A stretch of DNA of 64,000 bases, from contig NZ_JBFRCU010000017.1 in NCBI RefSeq assembly GCF_052113205.1, positions 31,352 through 95,351 on the forward strand, written 5' to 3'. The DNA comes from Inquilinus sp052113205 (GTDB lineage: Bacteria > Pseudomonadota > Alphaproteobacteria > DSM-16000 > Inquilinaceae). The translations under genes and the position numbers were made by a program. The notes under the pieces are model-generated. The model searched no databases. It saw only the letters and a program-made list of their open reading frames with translations, and was not told where the DNA came from. Below are positions 54,957 to 63,359 of the stretch, piece by piece. Within the stretch, counting starts at the first letter, position 1. Each line of letters starts with the position of its first letter.

Positions 54957-57037
54957 TTCCGGACGGCTACGACGACCGGGTCTATGCCGGCTGGCTGGGC
55001 AAATGTATCGGCGTCCGTTTCGGCGCCCCGCTGGAGAACTGGACCGAGGCCCAGATCCGCAGCCATATCGGCGAGCTGGAATTCTATCTCAGCGAGGATG
55101 ACGGCCGGTTCTTCAAGCCGGATGACGACACCGCCTTCTCGATGATCCTGGCCCGCATCTTCGAGGATTGCGGGGCCTCGGCGCAGGTGACGACGCAGCA
55201 GATCGCCGAGGGCTGGCTGAACTATCTGGGCGACCAGCACGGCACGCTGTGGTGGGGCGGCTACGGCGTCGCCGCCATGCACACCGCCTATCTCAACCTC
55301 GCCGCCGGCATCCCGGCGCCGCTGGCGGGGTCGGCCGCGCTCAACGGCCGGATCGTCGCCGAGGAGATCGGCGGCCAGATCTTCGCCGACATCTGGGGGA
55401 TGATGGCGCCGGGCCGGCCGGATCTTGCCGCGGATTTGTCGGAGCGGGCTGCGCGGGTGGCCTGGGACGGCAACGCATTGCAGGGCGCCCGCTTCGTCGC
55501 CGCCATGGTCAGTGCTGCCTTCGGGGTTCGCGAGCCAGCGGCATTGATCGAGGCCGGGCTGGCCCGGATCGACCGCGACGGGGACTATGCCGCCATGGTC
55601 CGCGCCATGGTCGACGCCCATCGCCGCTGTCCCGACGACTGGCGGGCCGCCTTCGCCGTGCTGTCGGCCGAGTTCGGCTACGACCGCTACCCGGGCACCG
55701 TCCCGATCGTGCCGAATGCCGGCGTCATCGTCCTCGCTTTGCTGTACGGCGCCGGCGATTTCAGCCGGGCGCTGCGGATCGCCGCCATGGCCGGCTGGGA
55801 CACCGACTGCAATGTCGGCAATGTCGGCGCGGTCATGGGTGTCGCCGTCGGTGTCGATGGCATCGACCCGTCCTGGCGCCGGCCCGTGAACGACATCCTG
55901 GTCAATGCCGGGCTGATCGGCGGCCGCAACCTGATGACGATCCCGCAGGGTGCCGACCTGCTCGCCCGGCTTGGCCGCGGCCTGGCCGGGATCGAGGCCG
56001 GGCCGGTACCGCCCCGGCGGCATCTCCGCCACGCCGGGGCGATGGGCGGGTTCCAGGCCCGGGCGACCGGCGGCCTGGGCCGGCCGATCGAATGGCGGCG
56101 ATCGACCGAGATCGATCCGGCCGGCGCGCTGGCCGTGGTGATCCGCAAGCTCGGCGACACCGGCGAGATCCGGCTGTCGACCCGCAGCCACCTCCGGCCG
56201 TCGGAGCTCAGCGGCAATTTCTACGGCGCCAGCTTCTCGCCGCAGGTCCATCCCGGCCAGCGGGTGACGGCGCGGCTGTGGGTCCCGCCCGATGCCCCGC
56301 CCTCGCTGCGGGCCGGCCTCTATGTCCGCGACGACAACCACGACCGCAGCCACCAGGCAGAAACCACGCCGCTGCGGCCGGGCGAATGGCAGGACCTGGC
56401 CTTCGACATCCCGCCGCTCGCGGACCCCTGTCTGTCCGAGGTCGGCATCGTGCTGCGCAACCTCGGCGGGACCTGGGAAGCGGGGTCGCTGCACCTGGCC
56501 TGGCTCGACTGGGGCGGCGCGCCGCGGTTCTCGACCAGCTTCGCCCGTGAGCGGCCGCAGACCGGCGGCATCAGCCAATGGACCTGGCTGCGCGGCTTCT
56601 GGCGGCTGGAGGATGGCGGCTATCACGCCAGCGGTGCGACCCGGTCGGAAAGCTACACCGGCGACGTCGAGTGGCGGGACTACCAGGTGGCTGCCACGAT
56701 CGTGCCGCTGGTCGGTCCCGCCCACGCCGTGCTGACGCGGGTGCAGGGCGCCCGCCGCAGCTACGCCCTGGCCCTGACCGGCGACGGCTGCCTCACCCTG
56801 TTCCGGACCGAAGGCGAGACCCGCCCGGTGCGGTCCGTGCCCTTCGCCTGGTCGCATGGCCGCAGCTACCGCCTGTCCGTCGCCGCGTCCGGCGCAGCCC
56901 TGCGCTGCGAGGTCTCCGGCGCCGAGGGCTCGGCCGGGTTCGAATGGACCGACGAGCGGCCCATTCGCCATGGTCAGGTCGGCCTCGCCAATTGGGGCGG
57001 CGTCCACACCCGGTTCACCGCCCTGGAGGTCGGCTGA
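54953..57037 (+). CDS. ARH-family protein with C-terminal beta-sandwich domains, paralogue
   Basis: 694 residues from GTG 54953, overlapping the CoA-transferase stop by four bases. Same plan as 51623-53743: ARH domain with GWLGKCIGVRFGAPLE (again Lys for Asp), DDDT and GWDTDCNVGNVG, then two sandwich regions (for example RVTARLWVPPDAPPSLRAGLYV and WLRGFWRLEDGGYHAS). Both share YDRYPG and IGGQIF blocks, so they are duplicates that have diverged. No signal peptide. Two such enzymes in one operon may act on different linkages or anomers. Confidence 0.87.
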   Translation: MIPDGYDDRVYAGWLGKCIGVRFGAPLENWTEAQIRSHIGELEFYLSEDDGRFFKPDDDTAFSMILARIFEDCGASAQVTTQQIAEGWLNYLGDQHGTLWWGGYGVAAMHTAYLNLAAGIPAPLAGSAALNGRIVAEEIGGQIFADIWGMMAPGRPDLAADLSERAARVAWDGNALQGARFVAAMVSAAFGVREPAALIEAGLARIDRDGDYAAMVRAMVDAHRRCPDDWRAAFAVLSAEFGYDRYPGTVPIVPNAGVIVLALLYGAGDFSRALRIAAMAGWDTDCNVGNVGAVMGVAVGVDGIDPSWRRPVNDILVNAGLIGGRNLMTIPQGADLLARLGRGLAGIEAGPVPPRRHLRHAGAMGGFQARATGGLGRPIEWRRSTEIDPAGALAVVIRKLGDTGEIRLSTRSHLRPSELSGNFYGASFSPQVHPGQRVTARLWVPPDAPPSLRAGLYVRDDNHDRSHQAETTPLRPGEWQDLAFDIPPLADPCLSEVGIVLRNLGGTWEAGSLHLAWLDWGGAPRFSTSFARERPQTGGISQWTWLRGFWRLEDGGYHASGATRSESYTGDVEWRDYQVAATIVPLVGPAHAVLTRVQGARRSYALALTGDGCLTLFRTEGETRPVRSVPFAWSHGRSYRLSVAASGAALRCEVSGAEGSAGFEWTDERPIRHGQVGLANWGGVHTRFTALEVG

Positions 57038-57086
57038 ACCGAGCCGGTGAGGACGCCGCCGGGGCGTGACGGCGCCCGGCGCCGGA

Positions 57087-57920
57087 TCAGGAGATCTTCA
57101 AGGCCTTCTTCAGATCGCTGTCGATCGACCCCGGCTTCAGGCCGTTATCGCGCCGGAACGTGTCGATCGCGGCATTGGTCTTGGGACCGATGATCCCGTC
57201 GGCCGTCACCGAGGTGAAGCCGCGGTCCCGCAGCGCCTGCTGGACCTTGCGGATGTCGTCCTTGGTGGGTGGCGTGCTCGCCGCGGGCTGCGTCGCGGGC
57301 GCGGGCTTGAGGACATTTCGCACCTTCTGCAGCCAGGCTTCCCGGTCGGCCAGCCCGATCGTGCCGCCGTTGATCAGGCGTGTCACCTTGACGAAGTCGC
57401 CTTCGTCGCAGGCCGCATTGATGTTCTTCAATTTCCAGAAGCCGCAGGCGACGCGCAGCGCGTCCGGCAGCGCCTCGGCGCGGTCCGGATCGGCTTCCAG
57501 GTTCATCCCGATGGCGGCACCGACACTGCGATAGCCGTCGCGGCCGGTGATCTGGATGTATCCCCGGCCCCGATATTTCCAGCCGTCGCCCGAGTCCGGG
57601 GTCCCGTTGCCCATGCGGCTGGCATAGACCTTGTTGGCCAGCGCCTCCGGATTGTTGCCGAAGGGCTCGGCCGAGGCCAGGGTGGGAAAGCGCGACGGCC
57701 AGACCTCGGTCAGCCGCTTGGCGCTGTATCTCAGATTCTCCTCGATGACGGTGAGGCCGCCGGATTCATGGGCGACCTGCGCCAGGAAGAATTGCAGCCG
57801 GTTGGGCGTGTTCGAGATGCCGAAATCAGCGAAAACCGAGTTGGCCTGGCTGGCAAACGCCTCCACGATGTCGTCGCGACCTCTCGGGAACAGCGTTTTC
57901 AAATCCTGAAGTGAAATCAT
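57087..57920 (-). CDS. GH19-type lysozyme/chitinase with peptidoglycan-binding domain
   Basis: 277 residues from ATG 57920, preceded by GGAGACGACG. The N-terminal domain is of the GH19/phage endolysin type: AQVAHESGGLTVIEENLRYSAKRL (catalytic Glu52 and Glu60 or 61) and GRGYIQITGRDGYR. The C-terminal PG_binding_1 domain (about 200-275) has VQQALRDRGFTSVTADGIIGPKTNAAI. No signal peptide is visible, as in phage endolysins. No other phage genes surround it, so it may be a lone relic or a cell-wall enzyme. Confidence 0.88.
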   Translation of the reverse strand: MISLQDLKTLFPRGRDDIVEAFASQANSVFADFGISNTPNRLQFFLAQVAHESGGLTVIEENLRYSAKRLTEVWPSRFPTLASAEPFGNNPEALANKVYASRMGNGTPDSGDGWKYRGRGYIQITGRDGYRSVGAAIGMNLEADPDRAEALPDALRVACGFWKLKNINAACDEGDFVKVTRLINGGTIGLADREAWLQKVRNVLKPAPATQPAASTPPTKDDIRKVQQALRDRGFTSVTADGIIGPKTNAAIDTFRRDNGLKPGSIDSDLKKALKIS

Positions 57921-58167
57921 CGTCGTCTCCTGAAAGCAATCCGCCAGCGTTCTGTCGGATCCAAAAATCAAGTGGCGGGAAACAGAATTTCGAACAATTC
58001 GATGGAATTTTGATGTAACAATTGCAAGCATAAGCTCAATTCGAGGTAAGGGCAACGTGCTCGATCCCGGTTCGGTCAAGTCGGTGCATCGGGCAGAAAA
58101 GGATTGAGCCTAAGAAGCGGTCGATATCTACTCGGTAGAACAAATATCCAACCGGGAGGAATCGGCC

Positions 58168-59418
58168 ATGCGCGCTGCGGCGTTCGCCTGTACCATCATT
58201 GCCGCGGCTCTGACGGCCGCATCGGCCCTGGCGGCCCAGCCGCGCTGGTTCACTTACGACCCGGCCAAGCTGGAGCAGGCACGGGCGAAGATCGCCGCCG
58301 GGGATCCGCTGTACCGTCCATCCTACACCGCGCTGCTGCAGGCCGCCGACAAGGCGCTGGCCAAGACAGCACCGTCGGTCACCGACAAGACGCTGACCCC
58401 GGCCTCCGGCGACAAGCACGACTATTTCAGCTTCGGCCCCTATTGGTGGCCGAACCCGGACACGCCGACCGGGCTGCCCTATGTCCGCCGCGACGGCCAG
58501 ACCAACCCGGACAGCAAGACCGACGCCACCGACAGCCTGCGCCTGTCCACCTTCGGCAGCGACCTGCGCAGCCTGGGGCTCGCCTACACCTTCACCCGCG
58601 ACCCGAAATACGCGGTCAAGGCGGCGGAGATGCTGCGGGTCTGGTTCGTCCAGCCGAAGACGCGGATGAATCCGAACATGACCTATGCCCAGGCGATCCC
58701 GGGCATCGTCGACGGCCGCGGCATCGGCATCATCGACAGCCGCGCCTTCATCGACGTGATGGATTCGGTCGAGCTGATCCGTCCCAGCGGCGCGCTGCGC
58801 GAGCTCGACTATCAGCTGATCAAGCTGTGGTATCGCCTCTTCACCCTGTGGCTGCTGACCAGCGAGAACGGCTTCGAGGAGGCCAACTGGCACAACAACC
58901 ACGGCACTTGGTACGACGCCCAGGTGACGGCGTTCGCGCTGTTCACCGACCAGCCGGAGGTGGCGAAGCGGCAGCTGAAGATCGCGGCGCTGCGCCGGGT
59001 GGCCGGCCAGTTCGACAAGGACGGCCGCCAGATGGCGGAGCTGGAGCGGACCCGGGCCTTCCACTACAGCCAGTTCAACCTGCAGGCTTATAACCGTCTC
59101 GGCCGTTATTCCGAGCTGGTCGACGCCGGCCTGACCAATGGCGACACCGACCCGACCGACCTCTGGCGCTTCTCGCTCGACAGCCACACGCTGCAGAAGG
59201 GCTACGGCTTCGTCGCCGGCTATGTCACCGCGGCCGGCACCATCGACCCGTCCTGGCCCTATCCCGAGCTGACGCCGGGCGACGGGCTGGACGAGGCGCT
59301 GGGCAACCTGCTGGCCGCCGCCCGGGCCTACCACGACCCGGCGCTGCGGCAAAAGGCGGCGATCCTGCTGGCCAAGTTCCCCGGCAAGGTCGACGCGCTG
59401 CTGCTGCCGCTGGACTGA
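58168..59418 (+). CDS. Alginate lyase family protein (PL5-like)
   Basis: 416 residues. Signal peptide about 1-23 (ending ALA-AQ), so periplasmic. Alpha-barrel polysaccharide lyase of the alginate_lyase Pfam family: WPNPDTPTGLPYVRRDGQ near 94-111, the catalytic block ANWHNNHGTWYDAQ (239-252, with Asn244 and His245) and FHYSQFNLQAYNR. It should cleave a uronic-acid polymer by beta-elimination. A good GGGAGGAATC site precedes ATG 58168. The true polymer could differ from alginate. Confidence 0.88.
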   Translation: MRAAAFACTIIAAALTAASALAAQPRWFTYDPAKLEQARAKIAAGDPLYRPSYTALLQAADKALAKTAPSVTDKTLTPASGDKHDYFSFGPYWWPNPDTPTGLPYVRRDGQTNPDSKTDATDSLRLSTFGSDLRSLGLAYTFTRDPKYAVKAAEMLRVWFVQPKTRMNPNMTYAQAIPGIVDGRGIGIIDSRAFIDVMDSVELIRPSGALRELDYQLIKLWYRLFTLWLLTSENGFEEANWHNNHGTWYDAQVTAFALFTDQPEVAKRQLKIAALRRVAGQFDKDGRQMAELERTRAFHYSQFNLQAYNRLGRYSELVDAGLTNGDTDPTDLWRFSLDSHTLQKGYGFVAGYVTAAGTIDPSWPYPELTPGDGLDEALGNLLAAARAYHDPALRQKAAILLAKFPGKVDALLLPLD

Positions 59419-59577
59419 GAGACCGCCTGTAAATGCTACTGGTGAGGCCGTCTGACGGCGATTGCTCCGCTTCCGGTGCTCACGAACCCAAACGTCCGCT
59501 GCGCGCCGGTTCTCGAAACCACCGCCAGCCGACTCACACCAGCGCATTTCCAAACGGTCTCTGAGCCTTCGCCCCGG

Positions 59578-59940
59578 TTACGACACCGGGCGCTGCAGCT
59601 CCAGCCGGTCGCCGATGCGCAGCAGGCGCAGCTCCAGGGCCGGCTGGCCGGCGCCACGTGGCACCGCCACCACCGCCTCCTGACCCGGCGCCAGGGTCGA
59701 GACGAAGCGGACGACGCTGCCCGGGGCGTCGGTGCCGGCCGTGACCACGGTCTCGTATCCGGAAGCCGCCGGCTGGTAATGGACGCTGATATTCACGTCG
59801 CCGAGCGTGGCGGTCAGGCCGGCGCCGGGCAGGATCACCTCCGCCGCGGCGGGGCGGGTGGCGAAGGCGCCGAACAGGGCGGCGGCGAGCAGGATCTGCG
59901 GCAGCCGGCCGGTGGCCGGCGCCTTGCGTGCACGAGTCAT
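59578..59940 (-). CDS. Small exported hypothetical protein
   Basis: 120 residues from ATG 59940 (GAGGACACC upstream). N-terminal signal peptide about 1-33 (GRLPQILLAAALFGAFATRPAAA). The mature part is about 85 residues, beta-rich (LGDVNISVHYQPAASGYETVVTAG), of unknown family. Probably periplasmic. It follows the SDR gene on the same strand, 32 bases past its stop, and may be co-transcribed. Confidence 0.68.
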   Translation of the reverse strand: MTRARKAPATGRLPQILLAAALFGAFATRPAAAEVILPGAGLTATLGDVNISVHYQPAASGYETVVTAGTDAPGSVVRFVSTLAPGQEAVVAVPRGAGQPALELRLLRIGDRLELQRPVS

Positions 59941-59971
59941 GATGGTGTCCTCAGGGGTGTTCGAGCGGGCG

Positions 59972-60736
59972 TCAGGCCGCGCTCTGGCCGCCATCGACGA
60001 TGATGGCCTGGCCGTTGACATAGGAGGCCCGGTCCGACAGCAGGAACAGGGCGACCTGCGCGATCTCCTCCGGCTCCGCCAATCGCTTCAGCGGGATGCC
60101 ATAGGCGAGGGGATGGGATTCGGTGCCGTCTTCATTCTTCACGATCCGGCCCTGCGTCATCTCGGTGCGGGTGATCGACGGGTTGATCGAATTGACGCGA
60201 ATGCCGTGCGGCCCCAGCTCCACCGCCGCGGCGCGGGCCAGCGAGACGATGCCGCCCTTGGTCGCGCTGTAGATCGAGGTGCCGGGCGCGGCGATGCCGG
60301 CGAGCACCGAGCCGTTGAACAGGATCGATCCGCCGCCTCCCTGCGCCCTCATCTGCGCCGCCTCCGCCTTCAGCGCGAAGAACTGGGCCTTGAGGTTGGT
60401 GTCGACCAGGCTGTCCCAGCGCGCCTCGTCGAGCGTCTCGATCGGCCCGCCGCCGGAGATGCCGGCATTGTTGAAGGCGGCGTCCAGCCGCCCGAAGCGC
60501 GCCACCACCCGCTCGATGATGCCGGGAATGGCATCGATCCGGGTCAGGTCGGCCTGGATGAAGACCGCCTCGCCGCCGGCTGCGGCGATCTCCGCGGCCA
60601 CCGCCTCGCCCTCGGCCGCCCGCCGCCCGGTCAACGCCACTTTGGCGCCTTCGCGGGCGAACAGCACGGCACTGGCGCGGCCGATGCCCGACGTGCCGCC
60701 TGTGACCAGGGCCACCTTGCCATCCAATAGTCTCAT
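59972..60736 (-). CDS. SDR-family oxidoreductase
   Basis: 254 residues from ATG 60736 (AGGAGCG upstream). Classical short-chain dehydrogenase: cofactor motif TGGTSGIG (12-19), NNAG (89-92), catalytic Ser143, Tyr156 and Lys160 (YSATK). RR at 38-39 after the second strand favours NADP(H). The closing VDGGQSA is typical. The substrate is unknown. It faces a GntR gene on the same strand upstream. Confidence 0.92.
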   Translation of the reverse strand: MRLLDGKVALVTGGTSGIGRASAVLFAREGAKVALTGRRAAEGEAVAAEIAAAGGEAVFIQADLTRIDAIPGIIERVVARFGRLDAAFNNAGISGGGPIETLDEARWDSLVDTNLKAQFFALKAEAAQMRAQGGGGSILFNGSVLAGIAAPGTSIYSATKGGIVSLARAAAVELGPHGIRVNSINPSITRTEMTQGRIVKNEDGTESHPLAYGIPLKRLAEPEEIAQVALFLLSDRASYVNGQAIIVDGGQSAA

Positions 60737-60828
60737 TTTTCGCTCCTTTACATGACTATCATCATGCAATGAGCGTTAGATGATACTGATCATCCTTTTT
60801 GCAAGGTCCGCTCGGTCGGGCGAGGGAA

Positions 60829-61518
60829 TCAGTCCAGGAAGTCGCCGTGCTTCCGCACGTGCTCGGCCAAGCCCAGCGTGTGCTCGCGCACCAGCGTCTC
60901 GGCCAGGTCGGCGTCGCGGGCCTCCAGCGCGGCGACGATCTTCTGGTGGTCGACCACCGAGCGCTGCGCCCGGTGATCCTGGCCGATCGTCACCCGGCGG
61001 ATGCCGCGCATATGGATGAACAGGTTGTCGGTGATATCGACGATCAGCTGGCAGCCGCTGATCCGGATGATCTGCTTGTGGAAGGCGACGTTTGCCTCGG
61101 AATACTCGGTGACATGCTCCTCCGGGTTGCGGTCATGGAACACGTCGACATAGTCGTGCAGCTTGCGGATCTGGGCGTCGGTCGCGACCTGGGTCGCCAG
61201 CCGCGCGGCCATGCTCTCCAGCGCGGCCCAGACCGTGACCATCTCCAGCACCTCGGCCTTGCTCTTGCGGATCACGAAGATGCCGCGGCGGGGGACGGAA
61301 CGGACGAAGCCCTCCTGCTCCAACAGCGTCATCGCCTCGCGGATCGGGGTGCGGCTGACCCCCAGCATCTCGCTCAGCTGCCGCTCCTCCAGCTTGATCT
61401 CGCCGGCATGGCCGTAGATGTCCATCTCGGTGATGGCCTGCTTCAGCGCCTTGTAGGCCTTGATCCGGAAGCTCGTTTCGGTGTCGAGCGGTTTGACGTC
61501 GATCTGCGGGAAGCTCAT
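60829..61518 (-). CDS. GntR-family regulator with FCD domain
   Basis: 229 residues. Winged helix at about 15-80 (EERQLSEMLGVSRTPIREAMTLLEQEGFVRSVPRRGIFV) and an FCD ligand-binding domain (metal-binding His residues, for example in EANVAFHKQIIRISG). Such regulators respond to small carboxylates or sugar acids. It is divergent from the PanE-like reductase gene, its likely target together with itself. Confidence 0.92.
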   Translation of the reverse strand: MSFPQIDVKPLDTETSFRIKAYKALKQAITEMDIYGHAGEIKLEERQLSEMLGVSRTPIREAMTLLEQEGFVRSVPRRGIFVIRKSKAEVLEMVTVWAALESMAARLATQVATDAQIRKLHDYVDVFHDRNPEEHVTEYSEANVAFHKQIIRISGCQLIVDITDNLFIHMRGIRRVTIGQDHRAQRSVVDHQKIVAALEARDADLAETLVREHTLGLAEHVRKHGDFLD

Positions 61519-61588
61519 CGGAGGCCCTTCTGTCGCCTGCGCGGCCGGCGTTCCCCTCGGCTATAGCTCCGGGCGCTGCCGGTCACAA

Positions 61589-61675
61589 GTATACCGTAGA
61601 CGAGAGTCCAACGCAGCTTTCCTCCCTGGGACAGATTGGCCCTTGGATCGATTGACACGAGGTATTTTGTATACC
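61589..61675. promoter_or_regulatory. Candidate GntR/FCD operator pair
   Basis: GTATACC occurs at 61589-61595 and again at 61669-61675, 80 bases apart, in the divergent gap. The second is part of the inverted repeat GGTAT-TTTGT-ATACC (61661-61675). FCD regulators bind short TNGTATAC-like palindromes, so these are plausible sites. TTGACA at 61652-61657 may be a -35 element for the reductase gene. Confidence 0.45.
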
Positions 61676-61736
61676 ACGATGGTCCGGTCGGCTGCTCAGC
61701 GGCCCTGACTCCAATCACTGGGAGGAAGGCGCGGCC

Positions 61737-62762
61737 ATGAAACTCTGCATCTACGGCGCGGGAGCCATCGGCGGCTATCTCGGCGTCCAGCTTCATCGCG
61801 CGGGGGTCGAGGTCAGCCTCGTCGCCCGCGGCCTGCATCTCGAGGCGATGCGCCAGAACGGCCTGACCCTCAGGATCGACGACGAAACCCGCACCGCCCG
61901 CATCCGCTGCACCGACAACCCGGCCGAGCTGGGCCCGCAGGACTATGTCGTGATCTGCCTCAAGGCCCATTCGGTGCCGGGGGTGGTCGAGGCGATCCAG
62001 CCGCTGCTGGGGCCGGAGACGGCGATCGTCACCGCGGTCAACGGGCTGCCCTACTGGTACTTCCACCGCCATGGCGGCGCGCTCGAGGGGCGTACCATCG
62101 AGACCGTCGATCCCTGCGGGGTGCAGTGGCAGCGGCTGGGGCCGGAGCGCGGCATCGGCTGCATCGTCTATCCGGCCACCGAGGTGGTGGCGCCCGGCGT
62201 GGTCGAGCATCACTACGGCGACAAGTTCCCGCTCGGCGAGCCGGACGGCAGCCGCTCGGCCCGCGTTACCGCCCTGAGTGAGGCGATGACGGCGGCAGGA
62301 TTGCAGGCGCCGGTGCGGGACAACATCCGCGACGAGATCTGGCTCAAGCTCTGGGGCAATCTCTGCCTCAACCCGATCAGCGCCCTGACCCATGCGACGC
62401 TCGACGTCATCACCGGCGATCCTTCCACGCGCGACGTGGCGCGGCGGATGATGGCCGAGGCACAGATGATCGGCGACCGGCTCGGCGTTCATTTCCGGGT
62501 CGATATCGAGCGGCGGCTGGACGGCGCCGGCGCGGTCGGCGCCCACCGCACCTCGATGCTGCAGGACCTCGACCGCGGCCGGCCGATGGAGATCGACCCG
62601 CTGGTCACCGTGATTCAGGAGCTCGGCCGCATGGTCGGGGTGCCGACCCCGACGGTCGACACCGTCCTGGCCCTGGTGCAGCAGCGCGCCGAGATCGCCG
62701 GGCTCTACAGCCGGTCCGTGCCAGCCGAAGCCAAACATGCGCCGGCGCTGGTGCCGGCCTGA
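61737..62762 (+). CDS. Ketopantoate reductase family protein
   Basis: 341 residues. NADPH-dependent 2-dehydropantoate 2-reductase (PanE/ApbA) fold: GAGAIGGYLG (7-16), KAHSVPGV, and the C-terminal catalytic block EIWLKLWGNLCLNPISALT (about 200-218; Lys204). It is longer than PanE of E. coli (303). Divergence from a GntR/FCD regulator suggests catabolism of a 2-keto acid rather than pantothenate synthesis, so I give no gene name. Confidence 0.88.
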   Translation: MKLCIYGAGAIGGYLGVQLHRAGVEVSLVARGLHLEAMRQNGLTLRIDDETRTARIRCTDNPAELGPQDYVVICLKAHSVPGVVEAIQPLLGPETAIVTAVNGLPYWYFHRHGGALEGRTIETVDPCGVQWQRLGPERGIGCIVYPATEVVAPGVVEHHYGDKFPLGEPDGSRSARVTALSEAMTAAGLQAPVRDNIRDEIWLKLWGNLCLNPISALTHATLDVITGDPSTRDVARRMMAEAQMIGDRLGVHFRVDIERRLDGAGAVGAHRTSMLQDLDRGRPMEIDPLVTVIQELGRMVGVPTPTVDTVLALVQQRAEIAGLYSRSVPAEAKHAPALVPA

Positions 62763-62814
62763 CCCTTGTCCGAGCGGCCGGAAAGAGCCGCTTTCCAGAG
62801 GAGGAACCCAGCCA

Positions 62815-63258
62815 ATGAGGGCCGAAGACATTCTCCGCCAGAAGGATTCGCGCGTCGTCATGATCCGCGTCGGCGAGACGGTGGCCACCGCCGTCGCGCT
62901 GATGACGAAGGAGATCATCGGCGCCCTCGTCGTCAAGGAGGTGTGCCGCACCGAGGGCAATGTCGTGGTCGGGGTGTTCTCCGAACGCGACGTCGCCCGG
63001 GCGCTGGCCACCCATGGCGCCGCGGCGCTGGCCATGCCGGTCTCGGCCTTCATGGGCCGCACCGTGATCAGCTGCGAGCCGCGCGACAGCATCGAGACGG
63101 TGCTGCGGCTGATGGACGAGAACCACATCCGGCACGTGCCGGTGATGGAGGACCACACCCTGGTCGGGGTGATCAGCGCCCGCGACCTGATCCGGCACTT
63201 CCTGCAGCAATCCTCGCCGGCGCTGCAGGACCCGGCCGCGGCCGTGGTCCACGCCTGA
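62815..63258 (+). CDS. CBS-domain protein
   Basis: 147 residues from ATG 62815 (GAGGAGGAA upstream). Two CBS motifs form one Bateman module (about 5-65 and 78-135: VVGVFSERDVARAL and HIRHVPVMEDHTLVGVISARDLIRHF). Such stand-alone modules bind adenosine nucleotides and sense energy state. It follows the reductase gene by 52 bases and precedes pntA; a link to either is possible. Confidence 0.9.
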   Translation: MRAEDILRQKDSRVVMIRVGETVATAVALMTKEIIGALVVKEVCRTEGNVVVGVFSERDVARALATHGAAALAMPVSAFMGRTVISCEPRDSIETVLRLMDENHIRHVPVMEDHTLVGVISARDLIRHFLQQSSPALQDPAAAVVHA

Positions 63259-63359
63259 CCTCCACTTGAGGAGTGGAACCGCGGTGGCCCGACCGGCTGC
63301 CGCGGCGTCTCTAACGCGATGCGGCGCCGCTGCACGGGCCGCATGGGGGAGTCTTGTCC

